Assembly: GCA_026386995.1 (NCBI GenBank)
Contig: JAPLMO010000187.1
Location: 1-5,765, forward strand
DNA from: Planctomycetota bacterium
GTDB lineage: Bacteria > Planctomycetota > Phycisphaerae > FEN-1346
DNA: 5,765 nt
Direction of reading: 5' to 3'
The notes beneath the pieces were generated by a model that did not search any database, was not told the origin of the DNA, and saw only the letters and a program-made list of their open reading frames with translations. The stretch's first letter is position 1. Each line of letters opens with the position of its first letter. The position numbers were made by a program, and so were the translations under genes. Positions 5,244 to 5,765 of this stretch are shown here, in pieces.

Positions 5244-5338
5244 AATCAGCCAGCGCCACTTCCGTATTGTGCGCGGCGGGTCAGGAGACCCGCCGCGCAA
5301 ATCGCAATCTAGCGCTGTCGTATTAATCAGCCAGCGCC
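5242..5338. repeat. Perfect 16-bp direct repeat bracketing a 65-bp hairpin segment
   Basis: TTAATCAGCCAGCGCC occurs at 5242-5257 and again at 5323-5338, where it encodes the end of hemL (EALAD-stop on the minus strand; the repeat covers the last two bases of the Glu codon). Bases outside both copies differ, so the repeat is exactly 16 bp. The enclosed 5258-5322 contains the hairpin at 5270-5299. Removing one repeat and the insert would leave hemL's TAA merged with the AAGGGAGG of the next gene. This looks like a short duplication or small insertion at the hemL stop. Confidence 0.85.
5270..5299 (-). terminator. Strong hairpin after hemL, possible terminator or REP-like palindrome
   Basis: GCGCGGCGGGTC (5271-5282) pairs perfectly with GACCCGCCGCGC (5287-5298) around an AGGA loop, with a T-A pair at the base (5270/5299). 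It lies 23 bases downstream of the hemL stop. On the minus strand it is followed by CAATACGG, not a U-run, so it is not a canonical intrinsic terminator. It could attenuate transcription into the membrane-protein gene, protect the hemL message 3' end, or simply be a dispersed palindrome. Confidence 0.5.
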
Positions 5339-5765
5339 TCGCCGGCGGCATCGATCGTCCGGTCGATGTCTTCGCGGCTGTGCGCGAGGCTGACGAACCA
5401 CGCCTCAAACTGGCTCGGCGGCAGGAATATGCCGCGCGCCAGCATCCCGCGGAAAAACCGCCCGAACGCCTCCGTGTCGCACCTCGTGGCCGAGGCGTAA
5501 TCGCGGACCGGCCCGTCGGCGAAAAAGAGCGTCAGCATCGACCCGACCCGCTGGACGCGCGCCTTTGCGCCAGCCTTCGCGGCGGCCGCCGCAAGGCCCT
5601 CTTCCAGCCGCCGCGACCTTTCCTCCAGCGTCTCGTACACGCCCGGCTCGGCCAAGGCGTCCAGCGTAGCAATTCCGGCGGCCATCGCCAGCGGATTCCC
5701 CGAAAGCGTGCCCGCCTGGTAGACCGGCCCGACGGGCGAAATCTGCTGCATCAGGTCACGCCGCC
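5323..5765 (-). CDS. hemL: Glutamate-1-semialdehyde 2,1-aminomutase, C-terminal part
   Basis: The 5' end is beyond the right edge; the last 147 codons (146 residues plus stop) are present, about one third of the usual 430 or so residues. The enzyme is PLP-dependent and converts glutamate-1-semialdehyde to 5-aminolevulinate in the cytoplasm, the last step of the C5 route to heme and other tetrapyrroles. The visible part starts RRDLMQQISPVGPVYQAG-TLSGNP, the highly conserved GPVYQAGTLSGNP loop of GSA aminomutases, followed by LAMAAGIATLDAL. Further on, GSMLTLFF and PPSQFEAWFVSLAHSREDIDRTI match the family's C-terminal domain (PS.FEA.F.S.AH). The PLP-binding lysine lies outside the window. The ATG at 5749-5751 is internal, not the start. 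The last five codons and stop are duplicated in the downstream gap. No other haem gene is visible. Confidence 0.95.
   Translation of the reverse strand, partial: RRDLMQQISPVGPVYQAGTLSGNPLAMAAGIATLDALAEPGVYETLEERSRRLEEGLAAAAAKAGAKARVQRVGSMLTLFFADGPVRDYASATRCDTEAFGRFFRGMLARGIFLPPSQFEAWFVSLAHSREDIDRTIDAAGEALAD

Overview
The window is GC-rich (roughly two thirds G+C by eye). All convincing genes lie on the minus strand, so it reads from right to left. The best lineage guess is a Planctomycetota bacterium, possibly from a metagenome assembly. The main reason is a protein that joins an MJ0042-type zinc ribbon, three membrane helices and a DUF1559/pseudopilin-like region, a style common in that phylum. 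The dispersed palindromic repeats between genes fit this but do not prove it. No 16S rRNA or clade-specific marker is present.

In order of transcription the genes are: the C-terminal third of hemL (glutamate-1-semialdehyde aminomutase, cut by the right edge); an unrecognised 342-residue membrane protein with an Ala/Pro-rich linker; a 353-residue zinc-ribbon/membrane/pseudopilin-like protein; a 107-residue membrane protein 21 bases behind it with a strong ribosome binding site; aroA (EPSP synthase, complete); a 163-residue lipoprotein with a faint BamE/SmpA-like motif; and a receiver-like (REC) gene cut by the left edge, which appears to carry a one-base frameshift. Two are housekeeping enzymes: HemL in tetrapyrrole synthesis and AroA in the shikimate pathway. 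The rest look like cell-envelope or regulatory proteins of unknown role. No common pathway links them. The two closely spaced pairs (353/107-residue proteins, and lipoprotein/receiver gene) are probably co-transcribed.

The gaps hold most of the unusual material. Two copies of a roughly 97-base element consist of two inward-facing stem-loops of form TTCGAGCCCCGA-NN-GTAA. Stem bases covary while the GTAA loop is kept. A degenerate half copy lies upstream of aroA. A separate cluster of about 31-33-base G/C-rich palindromic units lies between the 107-residue gene and aroA. A perfect 16-base direct repeat that includes the last five sense codons and stop of hemL brackets a 65-base segment carrying a 12-bp perfect hairpin.

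I see no CRISPR array, tRNA, rRNA, transposase, phage gene or recognisable defence system. The most promising undescribed feature is the GTAA-loop repeat family and its position just upstream of start codons.
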